DNA of 64,000 nt. Origin: Sporolactobacillus shoreae (lineage in GTDB: Bacteria > Bacillota > Bacilli > Bacillales > Sporolactobacillaceae). Shown here piece by piece: positions 43,983-52,303 of the stretch (position 1 is the stretch's first letter; each line of letters opens with the position of its first letter). The notes below the pieces were generated by a model. That model searched no databases and was not told the origin of the DNA. It was given only the letters and a program-made list of their open reading frames with translations. The stretch covers positions 1-64,000 of the forward strand of contig NZ_SRJD01000005.1 in NCBI RefSeq assembly GCF_004684935.1, written 5' to 3'. Position numbers and translations under genes: made by a program.

Positions 43983-44106
43983 GTGCAGAACTCCTTCATT
44001 AAAAAATTTCTGATCAATCGACCTGCCGACTATATTCCAGACTGAACCAGCAGGCCTGCACCAGTATTTTTGCGGTACAGAGTCCATCATATTCCTGCAA
44101 TGTGAA

Positions 44107-44120
44107 CAGTTTATGAACTG
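44107..44120 (-). promoter_or_regulatory. Palindrome upstream of the multidrug pump
   Basis: CAGTTTATGAACTG is a perfect inverted repeat with a four-base centre. It may be the operator of a TetR- or MarR-type repressor encoded elsewhere, since none is adjacent. Confidence 0.35.
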
Positions 44121-44156
44121 AAAAAAGGGCAGACATAATGCGAACTGTACGCCCGA
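44120..44156 (-). terminator. panE terminator
   Basis: On the minus strand GGGC..GCCC with an inner CAG/CTG pairing is followed by TTTTTTC, 20 bases after the panE stop. The stem is imperfect. Confidence 0.5.
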
Positions 44157-44178
44157 TTCATTCATTTTTCACCAATTT

Positions 44179-45093
44179 TTAATAGGATGCTTCAATTTCT
44201 TTGATTCTTCGGTAGAGAAAATCATTAATCGGTGTCTGAATCCCGTGTTTTTTGCCTAAAGCGATGATCGTTCCGGAGAAGAGTTCGACTTCCGTTTTGC
44301 GGTGTGCTTTTGTATCCTGGCGCATCGAAGGCATACCTTCAGGGTTTAGGGAATCATTAATTTCAAGCCAATGACTGATCTCATCCTCGCTCAGTCTGAC
44401 ACCCTCTTTATTCGCCACCCGGACCACTTCTCGCATGGCGGCAATCATAGTCTCCCGTGGTTTTCCCTCTTTCTGCACACCGCTATAATTCGTTTCGAAT
44501 ACAGCTACCGATTGATTGACTCCGGTATTAAGCATCAGTTTGCTCCACATATGATGCAGAATATCATCAGGAATGTCATAGGAAACCCCCGTGGCATCAA
44601 AAAAGCGGGCAAGTGTTTTCACCTTTTCACTTTCACTGTTTCCTGCCTCCCCGATGCTCAGCCAACCCATATTTTTATAAGTCAGCCGATTGTCCTGCTT
44701 CACAGCATCCATTCCCTGGGCAACACAGTAAAGCACCTTATCCGATCCGAAGGCTTCTCCGATTTTCTGCTCACTGGAAATGCCATTGAGCAGTGAAATG
44801 ATCAGAGTATTTTCACCAACCTGATTTCTTGCACTTTCAATCGCATGTTCCAGACCGCCATATTTGACTGAAAAAATGAGCAGATCTGTCGGCGAGCAGG
44901 CGATATCTTTGTCTGTATACTGAAAATCACATTCTTCTCCATTGGAATAGACGCCTTCCGACTGATATCGGTCGATACGCCTTTTATTCGCTATAATCCT
45001 TACAGCTTTTTTGCCAAGCCGGTCCGTTAGGTGCTTGCCATACATGATGCCCAGCGCGCCCAGACCGATAATTGAAACGGTTTTTATCTCCAT
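44179..45093 (-). CDS. 2-dehydropantoate 2-reductase family protein
   Basis: A 304-residue ApbA/PanE-fold enzyme: N-terminal Rossmann motif IIGLGALGIMYG, then SVKYGGLEHAIES, and a C-terminal domain with KLMLNTGVNQSVAVF and the conserved SMRQDTKAHRKTEVELFSG. The family reduces ketopantoate for pantothenate synthesis, but paralogues act on other 2-keto acids. AAGGAGGATATC chooses ATG 45093 over 45120. It stands alone, away from pan genes, so its exact role is not certain. Confidence 0.88.
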   Translation of the reverse strand: MEIKTVSIIGLGALGIMYGKHLTDRLGKKAVRIIANKRRIDRYQSEGVYSNGEECDFQYTDKDIACSPTDLLIFSVKYGGLEHAIESARNQVGENTLIISLLNGISSEQKIGEAFGSDKVLYCVAQGMDAVKQDNRLTYKNMGWLSIGEAGNSESEKVKTLARFFDATGVSYDIPDDILHHMWSKLMLNTGVNQSVAVFETNYSGVQKEGKPRETMIAAMREVVRVANKEGVRLSEDEISHWLEINDSLNPEGMPSMRQDTKAHRKTEVELFSGTIIALGKKHGIQTPINDFLYRRIKEIEASY

Positions 45094-45243
45094 GATATCC
45101 TCCTTGAATGAGTCCAACATCTGCCTGATCTCACTTTATCATACACATCTGAAAAATGTTTCGCAGGACCCGAGTTTCTGTACGAGCTCGCAGACCGTGA
45201 TCCAGGCGCATTTTTTAATTTCGTGGATAAAAAAGCAAATATG

Positions 45244-45264
45244 TGTTATATATAATATATAACA
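45244..45264 (+). promoter_or_regulatory. GntR (YtrA-type) operator
   Basis: TGTTATATA-TAA-TATATAACA is an inverted repeat with 9-base arms, overlapping the TATAAT of the operon promoter and 25 bases before the GntR gene. It fits autorepression by the first gene product. Confidence 0.65.
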
Positions 45265-45289
45265 GTTAGAACAAAAAGGATTTGATCAG

Positions 45290-45679
45290 ATGCTTTTATC
45301 CATTGATTTTGGCTCAGATCAGCCGATTTACATGCAAATCCGTAATGGAATTGTGGCCGGCATTGCTTCGGGCCAGCTTCAGGACGGCGATCCGCTCCCG
45401 TCTGTACGGACGCTTGGAACGGATATCGGAGTCAATCTTCATACGGTCAACAAGGCCTACAAACTGCTTCAGAGCGAAGGATTTATTGAAATTCAGCGGA
45501 GCCGCGGCACCTTCATCCATGCGGGGGACGCCGCTAAAAACGCCGCCGGTTTTCTCCAGGAATCCGGAAGCCTGATGCATACGATCATCTCTGAAGCGAT
45601 CACTCGTAACGTTGACCGGGCAGTGATTCATCACATGATCGATCATCTCTATGATGAACTGGAAGGGGAAAAATCATGA
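45290..45679 (+). CDS. GntR-family regulator (YtrA subfamily)
   Basis: A 129-residue repressor: a winged helix (PIYMQIRNGIVAGIASGQLQ, then PLPSVRTLGTDIGVNLHTVN and KAYKLLQSEGFI) with a short C-terminal dimerisation helix, the size of the YtrA subfamily. Such regulators control ABC operons that respond to wall antibiotics. A palindrome overlaps its promoter. The stop overlaps the next start as ATGA; it heads a five-gene operon. Confidence 0.92.
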   Translation: MLLSIDFGSDQPIYMQIRNGIVAGIASGQLQDGDPLPSVRTLGTDIGVNLHTVNKAYKLLQSEGFIEIQRSRGTFIHAGDAAKNAAGFLQESGSLMHTIISEAITRNVDRAVIHHMIDHLYDELEGEKS

Positions 45680-46722
45680 ATCTGAACGTCACGCCGCTTA
45701 TAAGCACTTATCTGATTATCACCTGCTTTTTTATCCTGCAGCCCTGGTTTTCCCGTAAAAATGTAGTATTCGGTATTGTTTTTGCGGATGACCATATCTG
45801 GGAAAGCAGTCAGATAAAAAAGATACGGCGCCGATACATGATTGAATCCGCGGCCTCTGCTTTTCTTATCATAGTTGGTTTATATCTGCTGAAGGCTGCG
45901 GTCAGGATCACTGACGCGCAGATGATTAACGTGTCAGTGATCCTTCTGATTATTGTCGACAGCCTTGTTTTTGTGATCTCGAATCGAAGGACACGGGCAT
46001 TCAAACGAACCATGCAGCCGGACGCCGCCCTGACATCCCGCAGCGTGATTGTGGAGATGAAAAAAAGTGATAGAGAGAGCCTGCTCCCACTCCGCTGGAT
46101 GCTGCTTCTGGTACCTCTTTTTGTAGCAACACTTGCTATCGCCTGGTTCGGTTATCCGTATATGTCGGAAAGTATTCCTACACACTTCGGCCTGACGGGT
46201 CCCGATCGCTGGTCACATAAATCATGGCCGACCGTGCTTTCACCCGCGTACCTTCAAGTGATGCTGGCACTCATCATCCTCTTCATCCGCCGAGCGCCGG
46301 CTTCGGTGAGGGGCAATCCGGACGCCGCCCCGGATTATGACCGTTTCAGAAAAATAATGGGGATTCTGATGATCGCACTGGGTCTCATTGCAGAAGTAAT
46401 CTTTTTAGTGCTCGAGATCAGTTTCATACACCCTGTTTCCCCCGCTTGGTTTTTTGCAGGTACCATTGCTGTATTCGCCGTGGTTCTGACAATGATTCTG
46501 CTCTTCATGCGACTAGCAAGAGCCAAACACGCTGCGGGACCCATTCTCGACGATGACGGCCGGTGGATTTGGGGCATGTTTTATTTCAATCCTTCCGATC
46601 CATCTATCTTTGTCGAAAAGAGAGTCGGAATCGGATATACCATTAACATGGCACGGCCAATGGCCTGGATTGTCCTGATCGGAATCATCGCTATTACTAT
46701 TATTCTGTCGAACGTACATTAA
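45676..46722 (+). CDS. DUF1648/DUF5808 membrane protein
   Basis: A 348-residue membrane protein with about 9 hydrophobic segments. The FGYPYMSESIPTHFGLTGPD block marks DUF1648 and the C-terminal FYFNPSDPSIFVEKRVGIGY block marks DUF5808. This architecture is typical of membrane genes in YtrA-type operons; their role is unknown, though linked to SdpI-like immunity proteins through DUF1648. Its start overlaps the regulator stop. Confidence 0.85.
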   Translation: MNLNVTPLISTYLIITCFFILQPWFSRKNVVFGIVFADDHIWESSQIKKIRRRYMIESAASAFLIIVGLYLLKAAVRITDAQMINVSVILLIIVDSLVFVISNRRTRAFKRTMQPDAALTSRSVIVEMKKSDRESLLPLRWMLLLVPLFVATLAIAWFGYPYMSESIPTHFGLTGPDRWSHKSWPTVLSPAYLQVMLALIILFIRRAPASVRGNPDAAPDYDRFRKIMGILMIALGLIAEVIFLVLEISFIHPVSPAWFFAGTIAVFAVVLTMILLFMRLARAKHAAGPILDDDGRWIWGMFYFNPSDPSIFVEKRVGIGYTINMARPMAWIVLIGIIAITIILSNVH

Positions 46723-46741
46723 CTTGAAATGAGGGATTCAC

Positions 46742-46942
46742 ATGACTCAAATCTCTGATTTACTGCCTCTCCTAATTCCAATTATTGTCCTTGAACTCAT
46801 CCTGGTCATTACCGCGCTTATTCACATCTTCCGGCACAAAACATACCGGTTCGGCAATCGGGTGCTCTGGGTGGTGCTTGTCCTCTGTTTCCAGCTGATC
46901 GGTCCTGTCGTCTATTTTATTTTCGGCAGAGGTGACGACTGA
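46742..46942 (+). CDS. PLDc_N-type small membrane protein
   Basis: A 66-residue protein with two membrane segments. The RFGNRVLWVVLVLCFQLIGP and VYFIFGR ending is the PLDc_N (phospholipase D N-terminal) domain, found alone in many ABC operons. It has no catalytic domain. GAGGG precedes the ATG; the stop overlaps the ATPase start (TGATG). Confidence 0.87.
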   Translation: MTQISDLLPLLIPIIVLELILVITALIHIFRHKTYRFGNRVLWVVLVLCFQLIGPVVYFIFGRGDD

Positions 46943-47859
46943 TGGATATCCTGCGGGCCGAGCACATCAGAAAAAATTTTGGTAGTCAGCATGTGCTGAC
47001 GGATTTGAATTTTTCTGTTTCCAAGCATTCCATTTTTGGCCTGATCGGAAAAAACGGATCGGGAAAAACAACCACGATGAAAATGATCCTCGGCCTGATC
47101 AAGCCGACCAGCGGTTCAATCTATGTCTGCGGAGAAAAGGTGGCTTACGGAGATACTCCGACGAACAGACATATCGGTTATCTCCCGGATGTGCCTGAAT
47201 TTTACGGTTACATGACAGCACGAGAATATCTTAAACTGTGTGGGGAAATCACAGGCGTACGGCGATCCGAGATTCACAAAAGGACGGATGAATTGCTGTG
47301 CCTTGTCGGTCTGAACGGTGTTAATCGGAAAATTCATTCCTACTCTAGGGGCATGAAGCAAAGGCTGGGCATCGCGCAGGCGCTGCTGAATGAGCCGGAA
47401 CTTTTGATCTGTGATGAAGTAACCTCCGCGCTTGACCCCGTCGGCAGGAAAGAAATTCTCGATCTCCTTTCCGCCGCGGGAAAGCGGGCAACCGTAATCT
47501 TCTCCACACATATTCTGTCGGATGTCGAGAGAATATGCGATCAGATTGGAGTGCTGAATAACGGGCAGCTCGAATTGCAGGGACCTTTAAATGAAATCAA
47601 GCAAGATTACCGTCAGGAAGCCCTGCAGATTGAAACGCTGACACCGGATCAGGCTCCGGTTCTTGCCGCCCACTTAAAGGCACTGCCATTTATCAGCAAA
47701 GCAGAAGTGTCGGGTCGGACGGTTAATGTTCAGCTGAATCATTATGAAGAAAACAGTCTGGACATTATCAGACTTCTGGCCAGCGAAAGTATACCGATTT
47801 TGAAGTATGAGCGGCTTGAACCGACGCTGGAAAATGTTTTTATGGATGTGATCAGATGA
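46942..47859 (+). CDS. ABC transporter ATP-binding protein
   Basis: A 305-residue ATPase: Walker A GLIGKNGSGKTTT, signature YSRGMKQRLGIAQALL (the YSxGM form usual in exporters of this group), Walker B LLICDEVTSALDP and switch histidine in FSTHILSDVE. A 90-residue C-terminal extension follows. It pairs with the permease whose start overlaps its stop by four bases. Likely part of an exporter or sensor for a membrane-active compound. Confidence 0.93.
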   Translation: MDILRAEHIRKNFGSQHVLTDLNFSVSKHSIFGLIGKNGSGKTTTMKMILGLIKPTSGSIYVCGEKVAYGDTPTNRHIGYLPDVPEFYGYMTAREYLKLCGEITGVRRSEIHKRTDELLCLVGLNGVNRKIHSYSRGMKQRLGIAQALLNEPELLICDEVTSALDPVGRKEILDLLSAAGKRATVIFSTHILSDVERICDQIGVLNNGQLELQGPLNEIKQDYRQEALQIETLTPDQAPVLAAHLKALPFISKAEVSGRTVNVQLNHYEENSLDIIRLLASESIPILKYERLEPTLENVFMDVIR

Positions 47860-48620
47860 GCGGATTCACTGCATTTTTCAAAAAAGAAATAGTCGAATAT
47901 CTTCGCAGTTACAAAGCACTGATTCTGCTGTGCGTCTTTATTATCTTTGGCATGATGAGCCCGCTTCTAGCTAAGATGATGCCGGATATTCTATCGCATC
48001 AAGCGATTAACGGGATCACCCTGAACATTCCGAAACCGACTTTTTACGATTCTTTTGGTCAATTTTTCAAGAATCTTTCACAGATGGGCATGGCTGTGCT
48101 CCTCTTGATCTTTGGAGGCGTGCTCTCGCAGGATTTGTCGAAAGGCACTCTGATTATGCTGCTGGCTAAGGGTCTGTCCCGTCATGCCGTCATTCTGGCT
48201 AAATTTGCCGCAGCACTCATTTTGTGGACAGCAAGCTACGCTTTTGCCGTGATGATACAGTGGGGCTATACGTTGTACCTGTTCGACAAGCTGCCCGTTC
48301 CACACCTGTTTTTCTCGCTCTTTTGCCTTTGGCTTTTCGGCATTTTTATTCTTACGATTCTTCTGATGTCCAGCACACTTGTTGGCGGAGCTTACAGCGG
48401 GCTGTTTCTCACGACCGCTGCATTGGGCGCACTGATCGTGTGTCAATTTATTCCGGGGACAGACCGATTCAGTCCGCTGGCACTCGCATCGGATAATGCG
48501 GGACTGATGACCGGAGCCGCGAACTTACATCACGCCGTCACGGCGGTGTGGATCACTGTTATCCTGATCGTCAGTGCCCTCGCTGTATCCCTGGTTGTTT
48601 TTAAGAAAAAAAGCATATGA
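47856..48620 (+). CDS. ABC transporter permease
   Basis: A 254-residue ABC-2-type permease with six hydrophobic segments; an extracytoplasmic loop (about residues 40-75) follows the first one. The cytoplasmic stretch SQDLSKGTLIMLLAKGLSRH is typical of Nat/YtrC-like permeases. It is the last gene of the GntR operon. No strong terminator follows before the fluoride riboswitch promoter; a weak ACGC..GCGT stem lies at about 48645-48665. Confidence 0.9.
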   Translation: MSGFTAFFKKEIVEYLRSYKALILLCVFIIFGMMSPLLAKMMPDILSHQAINGITLNIPKPTFYDSFGQFFKNLSQMGMAVLLLIFGGVLSQDLSKGTLIMLLAKGLSRHAVILAKFAAALILWTASYAFAVMIQWGYTLYLFDKLPVPHLFFSLFCLWLFGIFILTILLMSSTLVGGAYSGLFLTTAALGALIVCQFIPGTDRFSPLALASDNAGLMTGAANLHHAVTAVWITVILIVSALAVSLVVFKKKSI

Positions 48621-48674
48621 TCCGTAGCCGTTTCACTAGGGATTAACGCCTGCCATTGCGCGTCTTTTTCAAAT

Positions 48675-48692
48675 ATGTTATTTTAATAACAT
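48675..48692 (+). promoter_or_regulatory. Palindrome in the crcB promoter region
   Basis: ATGTTATTTTAATAACAT has arms of eight bases and includes the probable -10 TAACAT region just before the riboswitch. It may be chance AT-rich symmetry or an operator. Confidence 0.3.
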
Positions 48693-48697
48693 CGAAT

Positions 48698-48760
48698 TTC
48701 ACAGGCGATGACGTTCGCCATTAAACACTGCTTTGATTCAGTTGATAACGTCTGCCTTAT
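48698..48760 (+). ncRNA. Fluoride riboswitch (crcB motif)
   Basis: CACAGGCGATGACGTTCGCC, then ATTAAACACTGC and CAGTTGATAACGTCTGCC follow the crcB-motif consensus (GGCGAUG-x-UUCGCC hairpin, then GCUGAUnACGUCUnC with the pseudoknot partners). It lies directly in front of two fluoride channel genes. Fluoride binding is expected to prevent formation of the terminator that follows. Confidence 0.93.
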
Positions 48761-48796
48761 AACCTTAAGTAAAGGTTTTTTAAGGCAGGCGTTTTT
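48747..48796 (+). terminator. Riboswitch-controlled terminator
   Basis: AACGTCTGCCTTA (48747-48759) pairs with TAAGGCAGGCGTTTTT (48781-48796), with an AACCTT/AAGGTT inner stem. The left arm overlaps the last part of the aptamer, so folding of aptamer and terminator exclude each other. Confidence 0.85.
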
Positions 48797-48818
48797 ATTT
48801 ACAAGAGGAGGAAGAAAT

Positions 48819-49214
48819 TTGTATTATGTACTACTGATCTTTTTCGGCATCCTGGGTGCCCTCGCACGGTATTCTATAGAATTGACGCTTCCCACAACGC
48901 CCTTTCCGCTGGCCACGCTCTTCATTAATCTTCTCGGCTGTTTTTTGCTGGCCTTTGTGGTCCGATTTCTCATCTGGCTGCCCCGTCTGTCTTCTAAAAT
49001 GGTGACAGCAATCGGGACTGGGTTTGTCGGTTCTTTTACAACCTTTTCAACCTTTGCCCTTGAATCATCCCTTTTAAGCCGAACCGATTTTCTTATCGCT
49101 ACCAGCTACATGATAGCCAGTCTGATCGGCGGATTGTTAGCGTGCGTGCTTGGCTACCGCCTGAGCAAAATGCTTCTGATCCGATTCAAGGAGGTCCTCC
49201 GCCATGATCATTAA
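48819..49214 (+). CDS. crcB: Fluoride ion channel CrcB/Fluc, first subunit
   Basis: A 131-residue, four-helix fluoride channel subunit. Conserved features include GALARY near the start, TLFINLLGCFLLAF and GTGFVGSFTTFSTFALE, which carries the phenylalanine/threonine pore residues. A longer frame opens at 48708, but that lies inside the riboswitch; AGGAGGAAGAAAT points to TTG 48819. Its stop overlaps the next gene by 11 bases, so the two subunits likely form a hetero-oligomer with opposite topology. Confidence 0.93.
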   Translation: MYYVLLIFFGILGALARYSIELTLPTTPFPLATLFINLLGCFLLAFVVRFLIWLPRLSSKMVTAIGTGFVGSFTTFSTFALESSLLSRTDFLIATSYMIASLIGGLLACVLGYRLSKMLLIRFKEVLRHDH

Positions 49215-49566
49215 TTATCTGCTCGTTGGCGTGGGCGCCGGGTTTGGTGTACTTGCCAGGGTGCTGACAACCCAATGGATCATGCAAAAGTGGTCCTCTC
49301 CTTTTCCGCTGGCTACATTCCTGATCAATATGTCGGGATCTCTGCTGCTTGGACTTTTAACAGGACTAAGCATCGGGGCTCACTTTTCTCTCCTACTGGG
49401 TACAGGATTTCTTGGCGCATATACCACTTTCTCAACCTTCAATGTGGAAAACGTCGAACTGCTCCGACGGAAAAAGTATAGGACCCTGATCAGCTACGCG
49501 GGCGGTTCTTACCTTTTCGGCATCCTGGCCGCTTCAGCGGGTCTGGCACTGGGAAGCATCCTGTAA
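49204..49566 (+). CDS. crcB: Fluoride ion channel CrcB/Fluc, second subunit
   Basis: A 120-residue partner of the preceding gene: GAGFGVLARVL, ATFLINMSGSLLLGL and GTGFLGAYTTFSTFNVE are the channel motifs. AAGGAGG lies inside the end of the first crcB. Paired crcB genes in Firmicutes usually encode heterodimers, unlike the single dual-topology protein of other bacteria. Confidence 0.94.
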   Translation: MIINYLLVGVGAGFGVLARVLTTQWIMQKWSSPFPLATFLINMSGSLLLGLLTGLSIGAHFSLLLGTGFLGAYTTFSTFNVENVELLRRKKYRTLISYAGGSYLFGILAASAGLALGSIL

Positions 49567-49723
49567 GGAATCGTCAATCAACCAGTCGAACTGCCTGTGA
49601 ATGAAACACTAATAGATGAACAGATTTAGTCGTTACATAGAACAAAGGGTTACTTTCTGAAACATTCCGCCAGCCTTATAATAAACATTATGAATCTGCT
49701 AAAGCAGGAAAGGGATTGATGAA

Positions 49724-50728
49724 ATGGCTGAAAAAACAGCTGTTCTGCTTGTTAACCTTGGCACGCCCGATGCTCCAGATCCGGCATCTGTCCGCCGATA
49801 TTTAGGGGAATTTCTCAGCGATCCCAGAGTTATTGATCTTCCGCGATGGAAGTGGCTTCCGATTCTTCATGGTATTATTTTACGCGTCCGTCCGAAAAAA
49901 TCAGCCGCTCTCTATCAATCAATCTGGACAGACAATGGTTCGCCGTTACTCGTTTACAGTCTGAAGCAAAAAGAATCTCTTGGGAAACGATTGGCTAATG
50001 ATGACGTCAGGGTCGAACTAGCCATGAATTACGGAAATCCCTCTCTGCCATCCGTGCTTGAAGAACTGCACCAGTGGGGTATGAAAAAGCTGATTGTCCT
50101 GCCGCTGTTTCCTCAGTATTCATCAACAACAACGGCCTCTGCCTGGGACGGAGTTGTCCGGGCCGTATCAAAATGGCGGAATCTTCCCGAATTGGAGCTG
50201 ATCCGCGACTACCCGGACCATCCCCGCCTTATTGAGGCTCTGACGGGCCGTGTCCAAACTGCAATTTCGGATTACGGACAGCCGGATACCCTGATTCTTT
50301 CCTATCATGGAATACCTGTCCGTTACGCCGAGACCGGGGATGACTATCCGGAACGCTGTCGGAAAACCACCGACGCACTGAGGGACAAGTTCCCTGATCT
50401 GGACATTATTGAAAGCTTCCAATCAAAATTCGGCAATGAACAATGGCTTGAACCCTCAACAAGCGATATTCTTGAAGAATTGCCGGCCAGGGGAAAGAAA
50501 AATGTCTTTGTAGCTGCTCCTTCATTTACTTCGGACTGCCTTGAAACGCTGGAGGAACTGAAAAATGAAAATGCCGCCGTGTTTCATCAGGCCGGCGGAA
50601 TCAGCTTTCACTATCTTCCTGCTGTTAATGACAGCCCGCAGTTTATGGACTGCCTTGAGGATCTGGTACGCAGATATCTTGGGACAGAGAAGTCCGCGAA
50701 AAAAGATGAGGGTGTTCTTCAGAAGTAA
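49724..50728 (+). CDS. hemH: Ferrochelatase (protoporphyrin type)
   Basis: A 334-residue ferrochelatase. The start VLLVNLGTPDAPDPASVRRY, LPLFPQYSSTTTASAWD, and the active-site H195 (LSYHGIPVRY) and E274 (SDCLETLEEL) follow the E. coli-like pattern closely, including GDDYPERCRKTT. Bacillus-type coproporphyrin ferrochelatases (CpfC) look different. It inserts iron into protoporphyrin IX, at the membrane or in the cytosol. No other heme synthesis gene is adjacent; a radical SAM gene is convergent. GGAAAGGGATTG precedes ATG 49724. Confidence 0.92.
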   Translation: MAEKTAVLLVNLGTPDAPDPASVRRYLGEFLSDPRVIDLPRWKWLPILHGIILRVRPKKSAALYQSIWTDNGSPLLVYSLKQKESLGKRLANDDVRVELAMNYGNPSLPSVLEELHQWGMKKLIVLPLFPQYSSTTTASAWDGVVRAVSKWRNLPELELIRDYPDHPRLIEALTGRVQTAISDYGQPDTLILSYHGIPVRYAETGDDYPERCRKTTDALRDKFPDLDIIESFQSKFGNEQWLEPSTSDILEELPARGKKNVFVAAPSFTSDCLETLEELKNENAAVFHQAGGISFHYLPAVNDSPQFMDCLEDLVRRYLGTEKSAKKDEGVLQK

Positions 50729-50762
50729 CACGAACGCATTGTTTTCAGAAATGAAAGAGCAC

Positions 50763-50807
50763 AAAAAAGGAACAGCACATGCTTTTTTCGTGTGCTGTTC
50801 CTTTTTT
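50763..50807. terminator. Bidirectional terminator between hemH and the radical SAM gene
   Basis: Perfect arms AAAAAAGGAACAGCACA and TGTGCTGTTCCTTTTTT around an 11-base loop, serving both convergent genes. Confidence 0.9.
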
Positions 50808-50868
50808 AAAATAACGCGCTGCATATTCTTTTGAGGTAGTTCAGTCACTTTGATTTACACTAATTATC

Positions 50869-51969
50869 TTATCGGGAATTTACGGCTTTTTTCTCCCGAA
50901 GTCTCTGCGGAATATAGGTGCAATAGGGATCAGATGCCTGGTAATCGCCGGTAACCGCATAGGCACGTGCCCGCGAGCCACTGCACATATAACGGAATTC
51001 ACAGACACCACATTTACCTTTTAAGCTGTCCGGATCACGCAATGTCCGAAGTATCGGGCTTTTTCGATAGATTTCAGGCAGAGGTGTTTCCTTAACATTG
51101 CCGCATGTTAACGGAAGAAATCCTGAAGGTTCGACCTCGCCGGTATGTCCGACAAAAATAAATCCGTTTCCGTCATTCGTCCCGCGGGGAGCCTTAGCCA
51201 GATCATCCGCAAAATGCCCGATCACCGGAAGACCCTGAGCGCGTCTTTTCTCATTTTCCTGATACATGACACGTCGATAAAACTGGCCTTCAGTCGTCGT
51301 AATAATAAAAGGGGCGTGTTCCTGTAACTCAAAAGCCCAGTGCATCACTTCATCATGCCTCTCAGGGCTGATCGGCTGCAATAATTCGCCGCGTCCTGTC
51401 GGTACCAGGAAGAAGAGCGTCCAGACGACGGCACCGTGTTGAGCCATTAATTCGGCGATCTCAGGTAATTTGTCTACATTGTACTGAGTAACTGTTGTGT
51501 TCACCTGGAAAGGAATTTTTTCTTCATTTAAAATGTCTATTGTTTTCATTGTCCGATCAAAAGTGCCTGAAAATCCCCGAAAATAGTCGTGGGTTTCAGC
51601 ATCAGGCCCGTCCAGTGAAAGCGCCCAGCGCGCGATACCTGCTTCTTTAGCCCGAAGTATATTTTTGCGTGTCAGACGGGGTGTTGCCGAAGGCGTAATT
51701 GAGACGCGCATCCCCTTATTGTTCGCATACTCGATCAATTCATAAATATCATCACGCATTAAAGGATCCCCGCCCGAGAAGACAAACAATGGATTATCCA
51801 TTGAGTAAACCTGATCGATCAGCTGTTTTCCCTGATCGGTCGTAAGTTCCCCCGGATAGGGATGTAATTGTGCTGCTGCCCGGCAATGCATACAATGAAG
51901 CGGGCACATGCGTGTCGCTTCCCAGATCACAATAAACGGATTCTGATCATAATCACGAATCTTCGCCAT
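50869..51969 (-). CDS. Radical SAM/SPASM protein (TIGR04053-like)
   Basis: A 366-residue radical SAM enzyme. The [4Fe-4S] motif is C22-x3-C26-x2-C29 in TRMCPLHCMHCRA; the C-terminal SPASM-type cysteines are in KCGVCEFRYMCSGSRAR and DPYC. It resembles the TIGR04053 group, related to heme-pathway radical SAM enzymes (AhbD-like) and peptide maturases. No precursor peptide gene is seen beside it. Its position convergent to hemH may hint at tetrapyrrole chemistry, but that is weak inference. Confidence 0.87.
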   Translation of the reverse strand: MAKIRDYDQNPFIVIWEATRMCPLHCMHCRAAAQLHPYPGELTTDQGKQLIDQVYSMDNPLFVFSGGDPLMRDDIYELIEYANNKGMRVSITPSATPRLTRKNILRAKEAGIARWALSLDGPDAETHDYFRGFSGTFDRTMKTIDILNEEKIPFQVNTTVTQYNVDKLPEIAELMAQHGAVVWTLFFLVPTGRGELLQPISPERHDEVMHWAFELQEHAPFIITTTEGQFYRRVMYQENEKRRAQGLPVIGHFADDLAKAPRGTNDGNGFIFVGHTGEVEPSGFLPLTCGNVKETPLPEIYRKSPILRTLRDPDSLKGKCGVCEFRYMCSGSRARAYAVTGDYQASDPYCTYIPQRLREKKAVNSR

Positions 51970-52303
51970 AAATAACGCCTCTTTTTCTGAATCTTATCAA
52001 TTTAAGTACATTTTCTACTGCTCGTAAAAGATTTCTACGGGTCAATTAAAAAAGCTTTCTGCAGCTTACATATTTATAGTGGCAAACTTCTCTTTCATTC
52101 TATATATCTTGTAAATCATGTCAATTGCTTTCAGACAATTGACACCGGATTGTTGAAAAGAGAGGGCTACGGACTCATTACCCAACTCTGAATCCTATCA
52201 AAACACGGTAGCGTTTTTGCAGGATAGCTGCAATTTGAGAAGGGCTTGCACGGAGGAGTATTCTGTAATTAGAAGCATTGAAGAGAGAGGAGGTACATCA
52301 TCT
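51970..52303. other. Intergenic region with an inverted repeat
   Basis: Between the divergent radical SAM and EamA genes there is no supported gene. GTCAATTG-CTTTCAGA-CAATTGAC (52120-52143) is a perfect inverted repeat with 8-base arms; no T-run follows, so it may be an operator. A GAGGAGG site at about 52289 belongs to the EamA gene. Confidence 0.5.

Noticed and set aside
46742-46942. A truncated phospholipase D
   Set aside because: The PLDc_N domain commonly stands alone as a small membrane protein in such ABC operons; there is no sign of a lost catalytic part.
49724-50728. Annotation of the ferrochelatase as coproporphyrin ferrochelatase CpfC
   Set aside because: The sequence follows the E. 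coli-type pattern (NLGTPDAP, SYHGIP, DCLETLEE) and not that of Bacillus CpfC.
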